Assembly (NCBI RefSeq): GCF_000383855.1
Contig: NZ_KB912877.1
Location: 2,365,479 to 2,429,478 of the forward strand
DNA: 64,000 nt
DNA from: Methylobacter marinus A45
GTDB lineage: Bacteria > Pseudomonadota > Gammaproteobacteria > Methylococcales > Methylomonadaceae
Direction: 5' to 3'
The position numbers and the translations under genes were made by a program. Below the pieces are notes generated by a model. The model was not told where the DNA came from. It saw only the letters and a program-made list of their open reading frames with translations, and ran no database searches. Of the stretch, positions 8,892 through 18,293 are shown piece after piece. How positions within the stretch are numbered: the first letter of the stretch is position 1; every line of letters starts with the position of its first letter.

Positions 8892-9854
8892 ATGAAAACC
8901 CTTTATCCTGAAATTCTGCCTTATCAAACCTTTTTCCTGGAAACCGGCAGCCAGCATGCCGTGTATGTGGAGCAATCCGGCAATCCGGACGGCATACCGG
9001 TGATTTTTCTGCATGGCGGACCGTGCTCCGGCACCAAGCCGGGGCATCGGCGCTTTTTCAATCCTGAAAAATACCGCATTATCCTGTTTGATCAGCGCGG
9101 TTGCGGCCAGTCTTTACCTTTTGGGGCGTTGGAAAAAAATACCACGCAGGACTTGATCGATGACATGGAGCGCATTCGAAAGCTGCTCAACATCGATCGA
9201 TGGTTGCTGTTCGGCGGTTCATGGGGCGGTGCGCTGGCATTATTATATGCCCAGCAGCATGGTGATAAAGTGATAGGCATGATAATCCGTGGCGTGTTTT
9301 TGGCAAGGCAACAGGATCTGGACTGGTTTGCCAAGGCTGGCGCGGGGCTGATTTATCCGGAACAATGGCAGCGATTGCTGGAAAGTATTCCCGAATCAGG
9401 GCGTGCAAATCCAGTGCAAGGCATATGCGATGCGTTATGGGATGGTGATGATGAGGTGGCAAAACGCCGTGTCGCCAGGGAATGGATGGCCTGGGGAGGG
9501 CAAGTGGCATTGGGCGGCGATTATCAACCCGGCCCGGAAGCCGGTCATGTCACGGAAAAAATAGTCAAACAGGTGGGCATGGAGATGCATTACGCCCACA
9601 ATCATTATTTTATCCGAGAGAACCAGATTCTGGAAAACTGCGACAGGCTGCGCTCGATTCCGACTGTTATCATTCACGGCCGCAATGACCTGGTGTGCCC
9701 CATGGAGGCCGCCATGAAACTGCGCCAGGCGCTGCCCGGGGCTGAATATATCATCTTGCCCAATGCCGGACACGTCGCCCAGGGCGAAGAAATGATTGAT
9801 GCGCTGGTTTCGGCGACCGATAAATTTGCTGAGAAGCGGATTTTTAACGCGTAG
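8892..9854 (+). CDS. pip: Proline iminopeptidase
   Basis: A 320-residue alpha/beta hydrolase of peptidase family S33 that removes N-terminal proline from peptides in the cytoplasm. The oxyanion block HGGPCSGTKPGHRRFFNP, the DQRGCGQS strand and the nucleophile GGSWGG (Ser110) are all characteristic. The acid residue lies in HGRNDLVCP and the catalytic His in PNAGHVAQG near the C-terminus. The ATG at 8892 gives the common start MKTLYPEI; another ATG at 8880 would add four residues, and neither has a strong ribosome site. The gene is followed 28 bases later by ubiX on the same strand. Confidence 0.95.
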   Translation: MKTLYPEILPYQTFFLETGSQHAVYVEQSGNPDGIPVIFLHGGPCSGTKPGHRRFFNPEKYRIILFDQRGCGQSLPFGALEKNTTQDLIDDMERIRKLLNIDRWLLFGGSWGGALALLYAQQHGDKVIGMIIRGVFLARQQDLDWFAKAGAGLIYPEQWQRLLESIPESGRANPVQGICDALWDGDDEVAKRRVAREWMAWGGQVALGGDYQPGPEAGHVTEKIVKQVGMEMHYAHNHYFIRENQILENCDRLRSIPTVIIHGRNDLVCPMEAAMKLRQALPGAEYIILPNAGHVAQGEEMIDALVSATDKFAEKRIFNA

Positions 9855-9882
9855 ATTGGCTTTTACTCACTCTGGTATAAAC

Positions 9883-10455
9883 ATGAATAAAAAACGTTTG
9901 ATCATCGCCATGACCGGCGCTACCGGTGCGATCTATGGCGTAAGAATGTTGCAGGTGTTACAGCGGCAGGACGATTGGGAAACGCATCTGGTGGTTTCAT
10001 CGGCCGGTCTTGTGAATCTGAAACATGAGCTGGATATGGGGCGATCGGAACTGTATGAGCTAGCCGATGTGACACATGGCATCGATGATATTGCCGCCAG
10101 TATTGCCAGCGGCGGCTTCAAAACAGAAGGCATGATTATCGCGCCCTGCTCGATGAAAACACTGGCTGCGGTTGCGCATGGTTTTGGCGATAATCTGATC
10201 TCACGTGGCGCCGACGTCGTTTTAAAGGAGCGGCGCCGCCTTATAGTGATGCCCAGGGAAACGCCGCTGAATCTGGTCCATATCCGCAATATGGCTATTG
10301 TGACCGAAATGGGCGGTATTATCTTTCCGCCGATGCCGGCTTTTTACAGTAAAACGGATTCGATGGCGGCAATGGTTGATGAGGCCGTAGGAAGGGTCCT
10401 GGATATGTTCGGTGTCAATGTGGAGGGGTTGTATGAACCCTGGCAGGGGCTGTAG
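9883..10455 (+). CDS. ubiX: Flavin prenyltransferase UbiX
   Basis: A 190-residue UbiX/Pad1 protein. It transfers a dimethylallyl group to FMN to make prenylated FMN, the cofactor of UbiD decarboxylase in ubiquinone synthesis. The FMN-binding N-terminus (AMTGATGAIYGVRMLQVL), the PCSMKTLAAVAHG block and the RETPLN motif are all present. The ATG at 9883 fits the family start; the frame is open further upstream into pip, but that would add 29 unrelated residues. UbiD is not in the window. The gene stands behind pip and is followed by a hairpin-containing gap before the convergent pqqE. Confidence 0.96.
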   Translation: MNKKRLIIAMTGATGAIYGVRMLQVLQRQDDWETHLVVSSAGLVNLKHELDMGRSELYELADVTHGIDDIAASIASGGFKTEGMIIAPCSMKTLAAVAHGFGDNLISRGADVVLKERRRLIVMPRETPLNLVHIRNMAIVTEMGGIIFPPMPAFYSKTDSMAAMVDEAVGRVLDMFGVNVEGLYEPWQGL

Positions 10456-10483
10456 GTTTAATGCAGGCCGGTAGGCTTGGTTT

Positions 10484-10525
10484 GGGCCGAATACAGACAG
10501 TAGGCGCTCTAGGCGAATTCGGCCC
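10484..10525. repeat. Inverted repeat between ubiX and pqqE
   Basis: GGGCCGAAT (10484-10492) and ATTCGGCCC (10517-10525) are perfect inverted copies separated by 24 bases. The element sits between two convergent genes. It could end transcription from either side, but the T-run nearest to it is 17 bases away (10537-10541). The sequence style resembles dispersed GTAGGGCCGAAT-type intergenic repeats, which is a recollection and not something shown here. Confidence 0.5.
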
Positions 10526-10541
10526 TACAACAGGCTGTTTT

Positions 10542-11669
10542 TTAAGACAGCGTGCGCGAGTTTTTGCTGTTGCGGAAAATCAGCGGTTTTTCATCAGCGG
10601 ATAAAGTGCTGGCTCTGGCTGAATCTATCGCCTGTTGAATGGTGGCATGATCCGGCGATTTGCTGCAGACCGGATCGGCATTATACATGTCGCCGGTTAA
10701 CAGATAGGCTTGGCAGCGGCAGCCGCCGAAGTCTTTTTCTTTCTCATCGCAACTGCGGCAGGGTTCTTTCATCCATTCAAAGCCGCGGAAAAAATTGAAC
10801 GCTTTCGACTCGTTCCAGATCTGTTCGATGCTGTAGTCCTTGACGTTGGGACAGTCGAGACCAGGCAATTCGCGCGCGGAATGGCAAGGCAACGCGACAC
10901 CGTCCGGGGCGATAGTCAGGAATGTCGTGCCCCAGCCGTTCATGCAGGCTTTGGGCCGGTCTTCATAGAAATCCGGCACCACATAATAAATTTTCATCCG
11001 TCCGGCGACTTTTTCTTTAAAAGCCTGGGCGATTTCTTCTGCCTGTTTGAACTGTTCTTTAGTGGGCAGCAATAGGTCTCGGTTGACATGCGCCCAACCG
11101 TAATATTGCGTATTGGCCAGTTCCAGGTAATCGGCGCCGAGTTCTTCGGCCATCTCCAGTATTTGCGGCATCTGGTGGATGTTTTCGCGGTGTATGACCA
11201 CGCACAACACCATCGGGTAGCCGTGTTTCTTGACCAGGTGCGCGACTTCTTTCTTATGCTGGTAGGATTCCGTACCGGCCAGATGATCGCTCAATTCCTG
11301 TGTACTGGCCTGAATGCTGACCTGAATATGATCGAGTCCCGCCTCCTTAAGTTGGATGATTTTTTCTTCGGTCAATCCGTAACCTGAGGTAATCAGGTTG
11401 GAATAATAGCCCAGGTCCCGTGCATGTTTAACCAGTTCGGGCAGATCTTTGCGCGTTAACGGTTCGCCGCCGGAAAAACCGAGTTGTACCGCACCCATTT
11501 TGCGGGCCTGTGTCAGCACGCGTTTCCAGTCTTCCGTCGTTAATTCGGATTGGTGTTGCGCATAATCGATCGGGTTAGAGCAGTAGGGGCATTGCAGTGG
11601 GCAGGCATAACTGAGTTCCGCCAGCAACCAACGGGGCGGTGTGGGTTTAGTTTTGTTGAATCCAGCCAT
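10542..11669 (-). CDS. pqqE: PQQ synthesis radical SAM enzyme PqqE
   Basis: A 375-residue radical SAM peptide cyclase that forms the carbon-carbon bond between the Glu and Tyr side chains of PqqA, the first step of PQQ synthesis. The radical SAM cluster motif is C23-x3-C27-x2-C30 ([14 protein letters not shown]). The C-terminal SPASM region has the auxiliary cluster cysteines ([34 protein letters not shown]). Length agrees with characterised PqqE proteins. The start overlaps the end of pqqD by 23 bases, consistent with tight coupling to the chaperone that presents PqqA. It is the last gene of the minus-strand pqq set. Confidence 0.98.
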   Translation of the reverse strand: MAGFNKTKPTPPRWLLAELSYACPLQCPYCSNPIDYAQHQSELTTEDWKRVLTQARKMGAVQLGFSGGEPLTRKDLPELVKHARDLGYYSNLITSGYGLTEEKIIQLKEAGLDHIQVSIQASTQELSDHLAGTESYQHKKEVAHLVKKHGYPMVLCVVIHRENIHQMPQILEMAEELGADYLELANTQYYGWAHVNRDLLLPTKEQFKQAEEIAQAFKEKVAGRMKIYYVVPDFYEDRPKACMNGWGTTFLTIAPDGVALPCHSARELPGLDCPNVKDYSIEQIWNESKAFNFFRGFEWMKEPCRSCDEKEKDFGGCRCQAYLLTGDMYNADPVCSKSPDHATIQQAIDSARASTLSADEKPLIFRNSKNSRTLS

Positions 11670-11919
11670 TTTTTAAAGCGACTTCCAGAAAAGAGGTAAT
11701 ATCGTTTGTAAGACCCGTGGTGGCGAATTTATGTTCCAGGTCATTGACGATTTGGGCAATATTGCGCGTTCCGTCGCACAATTTCAGGATTTCCGCGGAA
11801 CTTTGGTTGAGCTCCACCATGCCTTCCGGATAGAGAATAACGTCTTTCTGCTGAGCCTCTTCCCACTGCAGTCGGTGCATCGGTGAGAACTTGAAGGGTA
11901 GATCAGGATTGATAGCCAT
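11647..11919 (-). CDS. pqqD: PqqA-binding chaperone PqqD
   Basis: A 90-residue PqqD, the winged-helix peptide chaperone (RRE fold) that binds PqqA and delivers it to PqqE. Typical blocks are [40 protein letters not shown] and [12 protein letters not shown]. It is a free-standing protein, not fused to PqqC as in some methylotrophic alphaproteobacteria. The gene overlaps pqqE by 23 bases but is separated from pqqC by 140 bases holding two hairpins, which is unusual spacing for this operon. Confidence 0.96.
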   Translation of the reverse strand: MAINPDLPFKFSPMHRLQWEEAQQKDVILYPEGMVELNQSSAEILKLCDGTRNIAQIVNDLEHKFATTGLTNDITSFLEVALKNGWIQQN

Positions 11920-11936
11920 TTTGCTTGTTCGGTAGT

Positions 11937-11967
11937 GGCTGATAACGGGAAAAAAAGGGTATCAGCC
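11937..11967 (-). other. Hairpin upstream of pqqD
   Basis: GGCTGATA (minus strand, near 11967) and TATCAGCC (near 11937) form an 8-base stem whose loop contains a run of seven T on the minus strand. Because the T-run is in the loop rather than after the stem it is not a standard terminator. It ends only 18 bases before the pqqD start, so it could affect translation or mRNA processing. Confidence 0.5.
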
Positions 11968-11980
11968 TGAAAATGAAAAT

Positions 11981-12033
11981 CACGGAGAGAACTGCATTCT
12001 CAATATTGAATACAGTTCTGTGTGAAATCCGTG
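11981..12033 (-). repeat. Long interrupted inverted repeat between pqqC and pqqD
   Basis: On the minus strand AGAACTGTATTC and GAATGCAGTTCT pair around an AATATTGA loop, with outer arms CACGGA and TCCGTG extending the structure. The whole element spans 53 bases. No T-run follows. It may be an mRNA stability or processing element, or a dispersed repeat. Confidence 0.55.
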
Positions 12034-12059
12034 GTGAAATAACCGTGACCGTTCCTTGC

Positions 12060-12788
12060 TTATTTAATATTGAAGTACGGTGGCATATTATGAATATAAG
12101 CCATATACATTGCATCGGCCATGGTCCAGAGCACATCCAGTTTAAATTTCAGGATTTGAATCATGCGCTCTTGTTGTTCGCGGGTTTTATACCAGTCCAG
12201 CGTAATCGACAAACCGTGCTCGACATCACGCCGCGCTTCCGTCAGGCGTTTGCGGAAATAGATATAGCCTTCCTGGTCTACCCATGGGTAATGCTCGGGC
12301 CAGTTATCGAGGCGTTGCTGATGAATTTTCGGTGCGAACAGTTCGGTCAATGATGAACTGGCCGCTTCATGCCATTCGGTCCGGCGCGCGAAGTTTACAT
12401 AAGCGTCAACGGCAAATCGAACACCCGGCAAGACGTATTTTTGCGAAGTGATTTCTTCGCGCGTCAAGCCAACCGCCATGCCCAGTTGTATCCATGCCTC
12501 GATACCGCCGGGATCGCCGGGGTGGCCGTCATGATCCAGGATGCGCTGGACCCAGAGCGCGCGCGTTTCGCGGTCCGGACAGTTGGCTAAAATATTGGCA
12601 TCTTTAATGGGGATGCTGACCTGATAGTAAAAACGGTTAGCGACCCAGCCCTGCAATTGTTCTTTGATGAGTTTGCCCTCATTCATCAGCGTATGGTAAG
12701 GGTGATGAATATGGTAATACTTTTCCATGCCCCGCAGTTGGGCTTCAAACTCTTCTCTAGTCCACGCTTGGTTGTCAGAGCAACTCAT
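12060..12788 (-). CDS. pqqC: Pyrroloquinoline-quinone synthase PqqC
   Basis: A 242-residue cofactorless oxidase that carries out the final eight-electron oxidation and ring closure producing PQQ. The family pattern is clear: [60 protein letters not shown], and the active-site segment NWPEHYPWV. The ATG at 12788 was chosen for the family N-terminus and the AGAAGG ribosome site a few bases upstream; a longer frame to 12848 would run inside pqqB. It lies 10 bases downstream of pqqB. It is not fused to PqqD. Confidence 0.97.
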   Translation of the reverse strand: MSCSDNQAWTREEFEAQLRGMEKYYHIHHPYHTLMNEGKLIKEQLQGWVANRFYYQVSIPIKDANILANCPDRETRALWVQRILDHDGHPGDPGGIEAWIQLGMAVGLTREEITSQKYVLPGVRFAVDAYVNFARRTEWHEAASSSLTELFAPKIHQQRLDNWPEHYPWVDQEGYIYFRKRLTEARRDVEHGLSITLDWYKTREQQERMIQILKFKLDVLWTMADAMYMAYIHNMPPYFNIK

Positions 12789-12798
12789 AATGCACCTT

Positions 12799-13710
12799 CT
12801 ATAAATCAATTTCCAATCCGTCGTAAGAGACTTCAATGCCGGCCGCATCGAGTATCTTGCGTTGTTCGGAATCTTCGTCCAGTATCGGATTGGTGTTGTT
12901 GATGTGGATCAATATTTTGCGTGCTTTTTCGACGCCGTTTAATACTTCTATCATACCGCCTGGGCCGGATTGCGGTAAGTGGCCGATTTCGCGGGCTTTT
13001 TTAGGGCTGATGTGTTGCGTGCACATTTCGTCATCGGTCCAGAAGGTGCCATCGACCATCAAACAGTCCACAGCCTGCATGGCCGTCATGACATGCGGTT
13101 CAATCTCGCCTAAACCCGGGGAATAGAATACTTTCTTGCCGGTGGAAATCTGCTCGATAATGACGCCGATATTGTCGCCCTCGTGTGGATCATGCCGATG
13201 CGGCGAATACGGTGGCGCCTTGCTTTTTAAGGCTTGGCTATAAAAGCGCAAATCATCAATACCAGGTATGGTAAAACTGCTGCCATCAACGGGGATCGGA
13301 TGATGGTTGACGGTGCAATAGTCTTCAAGCATGTTGAACAAGGGAAAGCCAGTCGTCAGGTCTTGTTTGACCATATCGGTGCAATAGACCTCTAGCGGCT
13401 TGCCTTCCCTGAGCATGAGCAGGCCGGTGGTATGATCGATCTGGCTGTCGATCAGCACAATGGCTTTAATGCCGGTGTCTCGAATACCTTCCTTGGGCTG
13501 GATAGCCGGGAAGGCTTCCAGTTGCGCGCGAATATCGGGCGACGTATTGAAAAGCAGCCAGTTTCTGTTATCGGTACTGACGGCAATGGATGACTGGGTA
13601 CGGGCTTTGCCGTTCATTTCATTGTGACGTAGGCGATGGCAATTATGGCAATTGCAATTCCATTGAGGAAAACCGCCACCAGCACCTGAACCTAGAACTC
13701 GGATTTTCAT
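12799..13710 (-). CDS. pqqB: PQQ synthesis protein PqqB
   Basis: A 303-residue metallo-beta-lactamase-fold protein. PqqB has been reported to act as an iron-dependent hydroxylase on a Glu-Tyr intermediate. The N-terminus [19 protein letters not shown] followed by NCHNCHRLR contains the family's structural zinc cysteines. [15 protein letters not shown] and the C-terminal [16 protein letters not shown] are also conserved. The ATG at 13710 gives this standard start; 26 extra upstream codons in frame are not PqqB-like and run towards the hairpin after pqqA. It is the second gene of the operon. Confidence 0.97.
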   Translation of the reverse strand: MKIRVLGSGAGGGFPQWNCNCHNCHRLRHNEMNGKARTQSSIAVSTDNRNWLLFNTSPDIRAQLEAFPAIQPKEGIRDTGIKAIVLIDSQIDHTTGLLMLREGKPLEVYCTDMVKQDLTTGFPLFNMLEDYCTVNHHPIPVDGSSFTIPGIDDLRFYSQALKSKAPPYSPHRHDPHEGDNIGVIIEQISTGKKVFYSPGLGEIEPHVMTAMQAVDCLMVDGTFWTDDEMCTQHISPKKAREIGHLPQSGPGGMIEVLNGVEKARKILIHINNTNPILDEDSEQRKILDAAGIEVSYDGLEIDL

Positions 13711-13773
13711 AATTTGGAAGGTTTTTTTGAGATTTAAATACTGGAATAATACGGGAATAAAAGCAAGCAGGCA

Positions 13774-13804
13774 AAAAAAGGGGCCCATTCGGAGCCCCTT
13801 TTTT
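13774..13804 (-). terminator. Attenuator-like hairpin between pqqA and pqqB
   Basis: The stem GGGGC/GCCCC is flanked by runs of A and T on either side (13774-13804), so it resembles a terminator in both directions. It lies 18 bases after the pqqA stop and 64 bases before the pqqB start. Partial termination here would give more pqqA transcript than pqqBCDE transcript, as has been described for other pqq operons. Confidence 0.75.
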
Positions 13805-13821
13805 AATCTGAACCGAATGGA

Positions 13822-13896
13822 TTAACGGTTATAGATATACATTGTTACTTCGAAACCGAAACGCAGGTCTGTGTAACTTGGTGTTTCCCATTTCAT
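13822..13896 (-). CDS. pqqA: PQQ precursor peptide PqqA
   Basis: A 24-residue peptide beginning MKWETPSYTDLRFGFEV and ending YIYNR. The Glu16-x3-Tyr20 pair, whose side chains are cross-linked by PqqE and become the PQQ skeleton, is intact (FEVTMY). A strong ribosome site (GGAGG, near 13909) precedes the ATG by about 9 bases. The gene heads the minus-strand pqqABCDE set and is followed by a hairpin. It is too short for usual ORF thresholds, but the match to the peptide family and its position leave little doubt. Confidence 0.97.
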   Translation of the reverse strand: MKWETPSYTDLRFGFEVTMYIYNR

Positions 13897-13921
13897 CGTA
13901 ATAACCTCCAGAAGTTTTTAT

Positions 13922-13950
13922 GTTATAGGCTAGCTTGATCAAGTAAGCTG
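13922..13950 (-). promoter_or_regulatory. Possible pqqA promoter containing a TTGATCAA palindrome
   Basis: On the minus strand TATAAC at 13927-13922 is a fair -10 element, with a weak CAGCTT 17 bases upstream. The 10-base palindrome CTTGATCAAG (13934-13943) lies in the spacer, a place where a repressor or other regulator could bind. Speculative. Confidence 0.35.
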
Positions 13951-14166
13951 CTCCGAAGTATACGATGAACAGTTTTTTTACGCAACTTTTGGCGGGCAGC
14001 CTTCGTCCATATATAGAATTAGGGCGTCATTCGGTGGCTGGGCCGTGCATTTCCTTTTATTTTCTATCAATAATTTGTTCCGGATGTTTTTTTTCTATAT
14101 TAAAGAGTATTATCCAATTTCACCTAAAAATAATAATAGATATTGATAAAATCATGAGGAGGTGTT

Positions 14167-14373
14167 ATGAGCGGAGTTATTGTGCTTTTTTTGGGCATGG
14201 TTGTTCTTGCGGCGTTTTCGTTTGCGCCATTGGGTTATTTTATTTATAAGTTCTCGCAGAAAAATGCCAAACCTTTTGGCGAAATTGAACCGCATGGCGA
14301 CAGTCCGTCTTTAGTAAATGATTTTGCGGAAAAAGCCATCAGTTTATTCAAAGGCTTGGTCAGCAAAAAGTAA
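14167..14373 (+). CDS. Small single-pass membrane protein of unknown function
   Basis: A 68-residue protein that I do not recognise. The first ~30 residues form one strongly hydrophobic segment (VIVLFLGMVVLAAFSFAPLG) and the rest is polar, ending in an amphipathic stretch (VNDFAEKAISLFKGLVSKK). A near-perfect ribosome site, AGGAGGTG, lies just before the ATG and is the main reason for calling it real. It is followed at once by a long hairpin. It could be a small inner-membrane protein with a cytoplasmic helix. Its neighbours (pqqA divergent, moeB convergent) give no functional hint. Confidence 0.65.
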   Translation: MSGVIVLFLGMVVLAAFSFAPLGYFIYKFSQKNAKPFGEIEPHGDSPSLVNDFAEKAISLFKGLVSKK

Positions 14374-14381
14374 AACATTAT

Positions 14382-14419
14382 CGAACTTTCCAGGTGACTC
14401 GATTCATCTGGAAAGTTCG
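14382..14419. terminator. Long hairpin between convergent genes
   Basis: A 16-base stem with a single G-T wobble (CGAACTTTCCAGGTGA against TCATCTGGAAAGTTCG, loop CTCGAT) begins 8 bases after the small protein's stop. It has no proper T-run on either strand. It is best seen as a bidirectional terminator or mRNA-end stabiliser between this gene and moeB. Confidence 0.6.
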
Positions 14420-14437
14420 TCTTGTCCGGCAATAATT

Positions 14438-15184
14438 TCAGCAGTTGCCGCAGGTCGGGCAGTTAGGGTTTTTTCGCAGTTTCATGGTATTGCATTCCAT
14501 CGTGTAGCCATCGAGCAACAGTAACCGGCCGGTCAGGGTTTCCCCGATATTCATAATCAGTTTCATGGCCTCCAGCGCCTGAATACTGCCGATAATGCCT
14601 GTAATAGGCGCTATTACGCCATTGGTTGCGCAGTTTTGTTGCTCCTCTCCATCGTTGTTATATAAACAGTTGTAGCAAGGGCTGTTGGCCTTGCCCGGCG
14701 TAAAGACGGATACCTGGCCTTCAAAGCGTATGGCCGCGCCTGAAACCAGTGGTGTTCGATGCTTGACACAGGCGCTGTTAATAGCAAAACGTGTCGGGAA
14801 ATTATCACAGCAATCCAGCACCACGTCGGCCGAAGCCACGGCTGTTTCAAGCTGTTCCCCCGCCAAACGCTGTTTAACCGGCTGTACGTTTACTTCCGGA
14901 TTGAGATTTTTAAGTGTATGTCGGGTTGAAATTACTTTGTCTATCCCTATATCGTTGGTGTGATGAGCAATCTGTCTTTGTAAATTGGATAAGTCCACTT
15001 CATCATCATCATAAATCGTAATGCTACCGACACCGGCAGCGGCTAGATAGATCGACGCGGGAGATCCAAGTCCTCCGGCGCCGACTATCAGTATCCTGGC
15101 GGCCAGGAGCTTTTGCTGACCTTCAATATCAACCTGAGGCAGCATGATTTGGCGGCTATAGCGTAGTAATTGGTTGTCATTCAT
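14438..15184 (-). CDS. moeB: Molybdopterin-synthase adenylyltransferase (MoeB/ThiF family)
   Basis: A 248-residue E1-like enzyme that adenylates the C-terminal glycine of a sulfur-carrier protein (MoaD, or ThiS in the ThiF branch). The ATP-binding GAGGLGSPASIYLAAAGVG motif (about 35-53), the NLQRQIAHH segment and the DCCDNFPTRFAIN block are characteristic. Four zinc cysteines are visible in CYNCLY and in the terminal CPTCGNC. Its length and lack of a rhodanese domain fit MoeB or HesA/ThiF; no moa or thi gene adjoins, so the partner is uncertain. It is transcribed away from groES. Confidence 0.9.
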   Translation of the reverse strand: MNDNQLLRYSRQIMLPQVDIEGQQKLLAARILIVGAGGLGSPASIYLAAAGVGSITIYDDDEVDLSNLQRQIAHHTNDIGIDKVISTRHTLKNLNPEVNVQPVKQRLAGEQLETAVASADVVLDCCDNFPTRFAINSACVKHRTPLVSGAAIRFEGQVSVFTPGKANSPCYNCLYNNDGEEQQNCATNGVIAPITGIIGSIQALEAMKLIMNIGETLTGRLLLLDGYTMECNTMKLRKNPNCPTCGNC

Positions 15185-15230
15185 CAGTCATGTAGTTTCC
15201 ATATGAGGATAGGAGATGATGCCAAAGAAC

Positions 15231-15258
15231 TTGACAGACTGCAAAAGCTGATTATTAT
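15231..15258 (+). promoter_or_regulatory. groESL promoter
   Basis: TTGACA at 15231-15236 and TATTAT at 15253-15258 are separated by 16 bases. The -10 element abuts the CIRCE operator, so repressor binding would block polymerase. Confidence 0.75.
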
Positions 15259-15284
15259 TAGCACTCATTGCCAGAGAGTGCTAA
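15258..15284 (+). promoter_or_regulatory. CIRCE operator (HrcA binding site)
   Basis: TTAGCACTC and GAGTGCTAA are perfect 9-base inverted copies separated by exactly 9 bases, the consensus CIRCE element. It overlaps the promoter of groES-groEL. This implies control by the HrcA heat-shock repressor, encoded outside the window. Confidence 0.97.
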
Positions 15285-15325
15285 CAACTGGATTAACCTT
15301 TAAAATTAACTGTTAGGAGATATTG

Positions 15326-15613
15326 ATGAAAATACGTCCGTTACACGATAGAGTGATTGTTAAACGTGTGGAAGAAGAAACGACAACAGCTGGCGGTATC
15401 GTTCTGCCGGGTTCCGCGGCGGAAAAACCCAGTCAAGGTGTGGTTTTGGCTGTAGGTAACGGTAAGGTGCTGGATAACGGCGATGTTCGCGCATTGGATG
15501 TTAAGGTCGGCGATAAAGTACTGTTTGGCAAATATGCCGGCAACGAAGTTAAAGTTGACGGTGAAGAGCTTATCGTTATGCGCGAAGAAGACATCATGGG
15601 CGTTTTGAGTTAA
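15326..15613 (+). CDS. groES: Co-chaperonin GroES
   Basis: A 95-residue GroES that caps the GroEL ring during ATP-dependent folding in the cytoplasm. Conserved blocks are [14 protein letters not shown], the mobile loop [16 protein letters not shown] (about 17-32) and the [19 protein letters not shown] end. The ATG at 15326 was chosen over a TTG one codon earlier; GGAGA lies about 8 bases upstream. Transcription is under a CIRCE-bearing promoter. groEL follows after 52 bases in the same operon. Confidence 0.98.
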   Translation: MKIRPLHDRVIVKRVEEETTTAGGIVLPGSAAEKPSQGVVLAVGNGKVLDNGDVRALDVKVGDKVLFGKYAGNEVKVDGEELIVMREEDIMGVLS

Positions 15614-15656
15614 GACCGGTTCTTAACTTAATCACAATCAATTTAACACTAAATAA

Positions 15657-17324
<1,668 letters not shown>

Positions 17325-17357
17325 TCATGCGCTCTTAAAACCTGTCGCTTTAAGCAG

Positions 17358-17392
17358 GCCCCGGTTGTTTTTTAACAGCCGGGGCTTTTTTA
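17358..17392 (+). terminator. groESL terminator
   Basis: A 12-base stem (GCCCCGGTTGTT and AACAGCCGGGGC, one G-T pair) is followed by six T. It lies 34 bases after the groEL stop and just before the convergent hydrolase gene. Confidence 0.92.
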
Positions 17393-17396
17393 TGGT

Positions 17397-18293
17397 CTAC
17401 TGTTTTTGCCAGGGGCCGGCTTCTGGATTCACGACCGACTGGGGTTGTGCATGCTGAGTCAAACTATGTTGTCGTAAGAAATCCAATACATTCATACGAT
17501 TTTGTTGAAGACGAAAGGTTTCATTATGACCTGTTTCAGACAAGACCATGAGCTTAGGCTGCTTTGCCGCTTGGTAAAGTTCTCTTCCATGTGAAAAAGG
17601 CACGACCGGGTCCTTCAGGCCGTGGCTCAGCAATAGCGGAACAGGCGCGATATCGGCAATGACGTCAACTGGATTGTAAGGATAATCCATCAACGCGGCT
17701 GCGGGATATTGAAAAGGCCAGGTGAGCCAGTTGGAAGCCGCCACATGGCGGACGATTTCAAAATAGCTGCTGAATGCCGAGTCGCTGACGACGCCGGCTA
17801 GATTCCGTCTGGCTTTAGGATTGGTCGCGGCAAAATAAATGCCTAAACTGGCTCCCATGCTTTGACCAACCAAGAAGACCGGTTTATTGTCGGCATGCTC
17901 AAGCAACCAGTCGAAACCCGCTTCAACATCCAAAAACACGTCTGGCAAACAGGGAGAACCGTCGGATCGTCCGAATCCCCGATAGTCGATCAAAAAAACC
18001 TGATAACCATATTGCGGCAACCATGCGATATTTTGCACGTGAGTACTGATATTTTCGGCATTGCCGTGCAGAAAATAGACGCTACCTTTTAAATCGCCTT
18101 GCGCGGGTAAAAACCAGCCATGTATTTTAAGGCCATCGGCGGCTTCCAGCACGATATCCTGATAGGCGAGCCCTAGCGTCTCAGGTGTTCTGACTAATGG
18201 TGTATCCGGGTAAAACATTAAGCCGGAACAAGCCGATAGCGCGCAGGAAAAAATAATGAGACTGATGATTCTGAATGATGTTTTGATAGTCAT
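17397..18293 (-). CDS. Alpha/beta hydrolase lipoprotein
   Basis: A 298-residue serine hydrolase of the BEM46/YfhR-like group. A signal peptide with lipobox LSAC (Cys22) predicts a lipoprotein facing the periplasm. The hydrolase fold shows FLHGNAENISTH (oxyanion region), the nucleophile VGQSMGAS, an Asp in SHGLKDPVVPF, and the catalytic His in SETGHNETF. No substrate can be assigned; acyl esters or lipids are plausible. The start shares one base with the stop of the DUF4105 gene upstream, and a DUF3015 gene lies just beyond, so the three form a probable envelope operon. It is convergent with groEL. Confidence 0.85.
   Translation of the reverse strand: MTIKTSFRIISLIIFSCALSACSGLMFYPDTPLVRTPETLGLAYQDIVLEAADGLKIHGWFLPAQGDLKGSVYFLHGNAENISTHVQNIAWLPQYGYQVFLIDYRGFGRSDGSPCLPDVFLDVEAGFDWLLEHADNKPVFLVGQSMGASLGIYFAATNPKARRNLAGVVSDSAFSSYFEIVRHVAASNWLTWPFQYPAAALMDYPYNPVDVIADIAPVPLLLSHGLKDPVVPFSHGRELYQAAKQPKLMVLSETGHNETFRLQQNRMNVLDFLRQHSLTQHAQPQSVVNPEAGPWQKQ

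Noticed and set aside
13965..14249. A plus-strand 94-residue frame upstream of and overlapping the small membrane protein
   Set aside because: No ribosome site, low-complexity hydrophobic composition, and it overlaps the better-supported 14167 gene in another frame.
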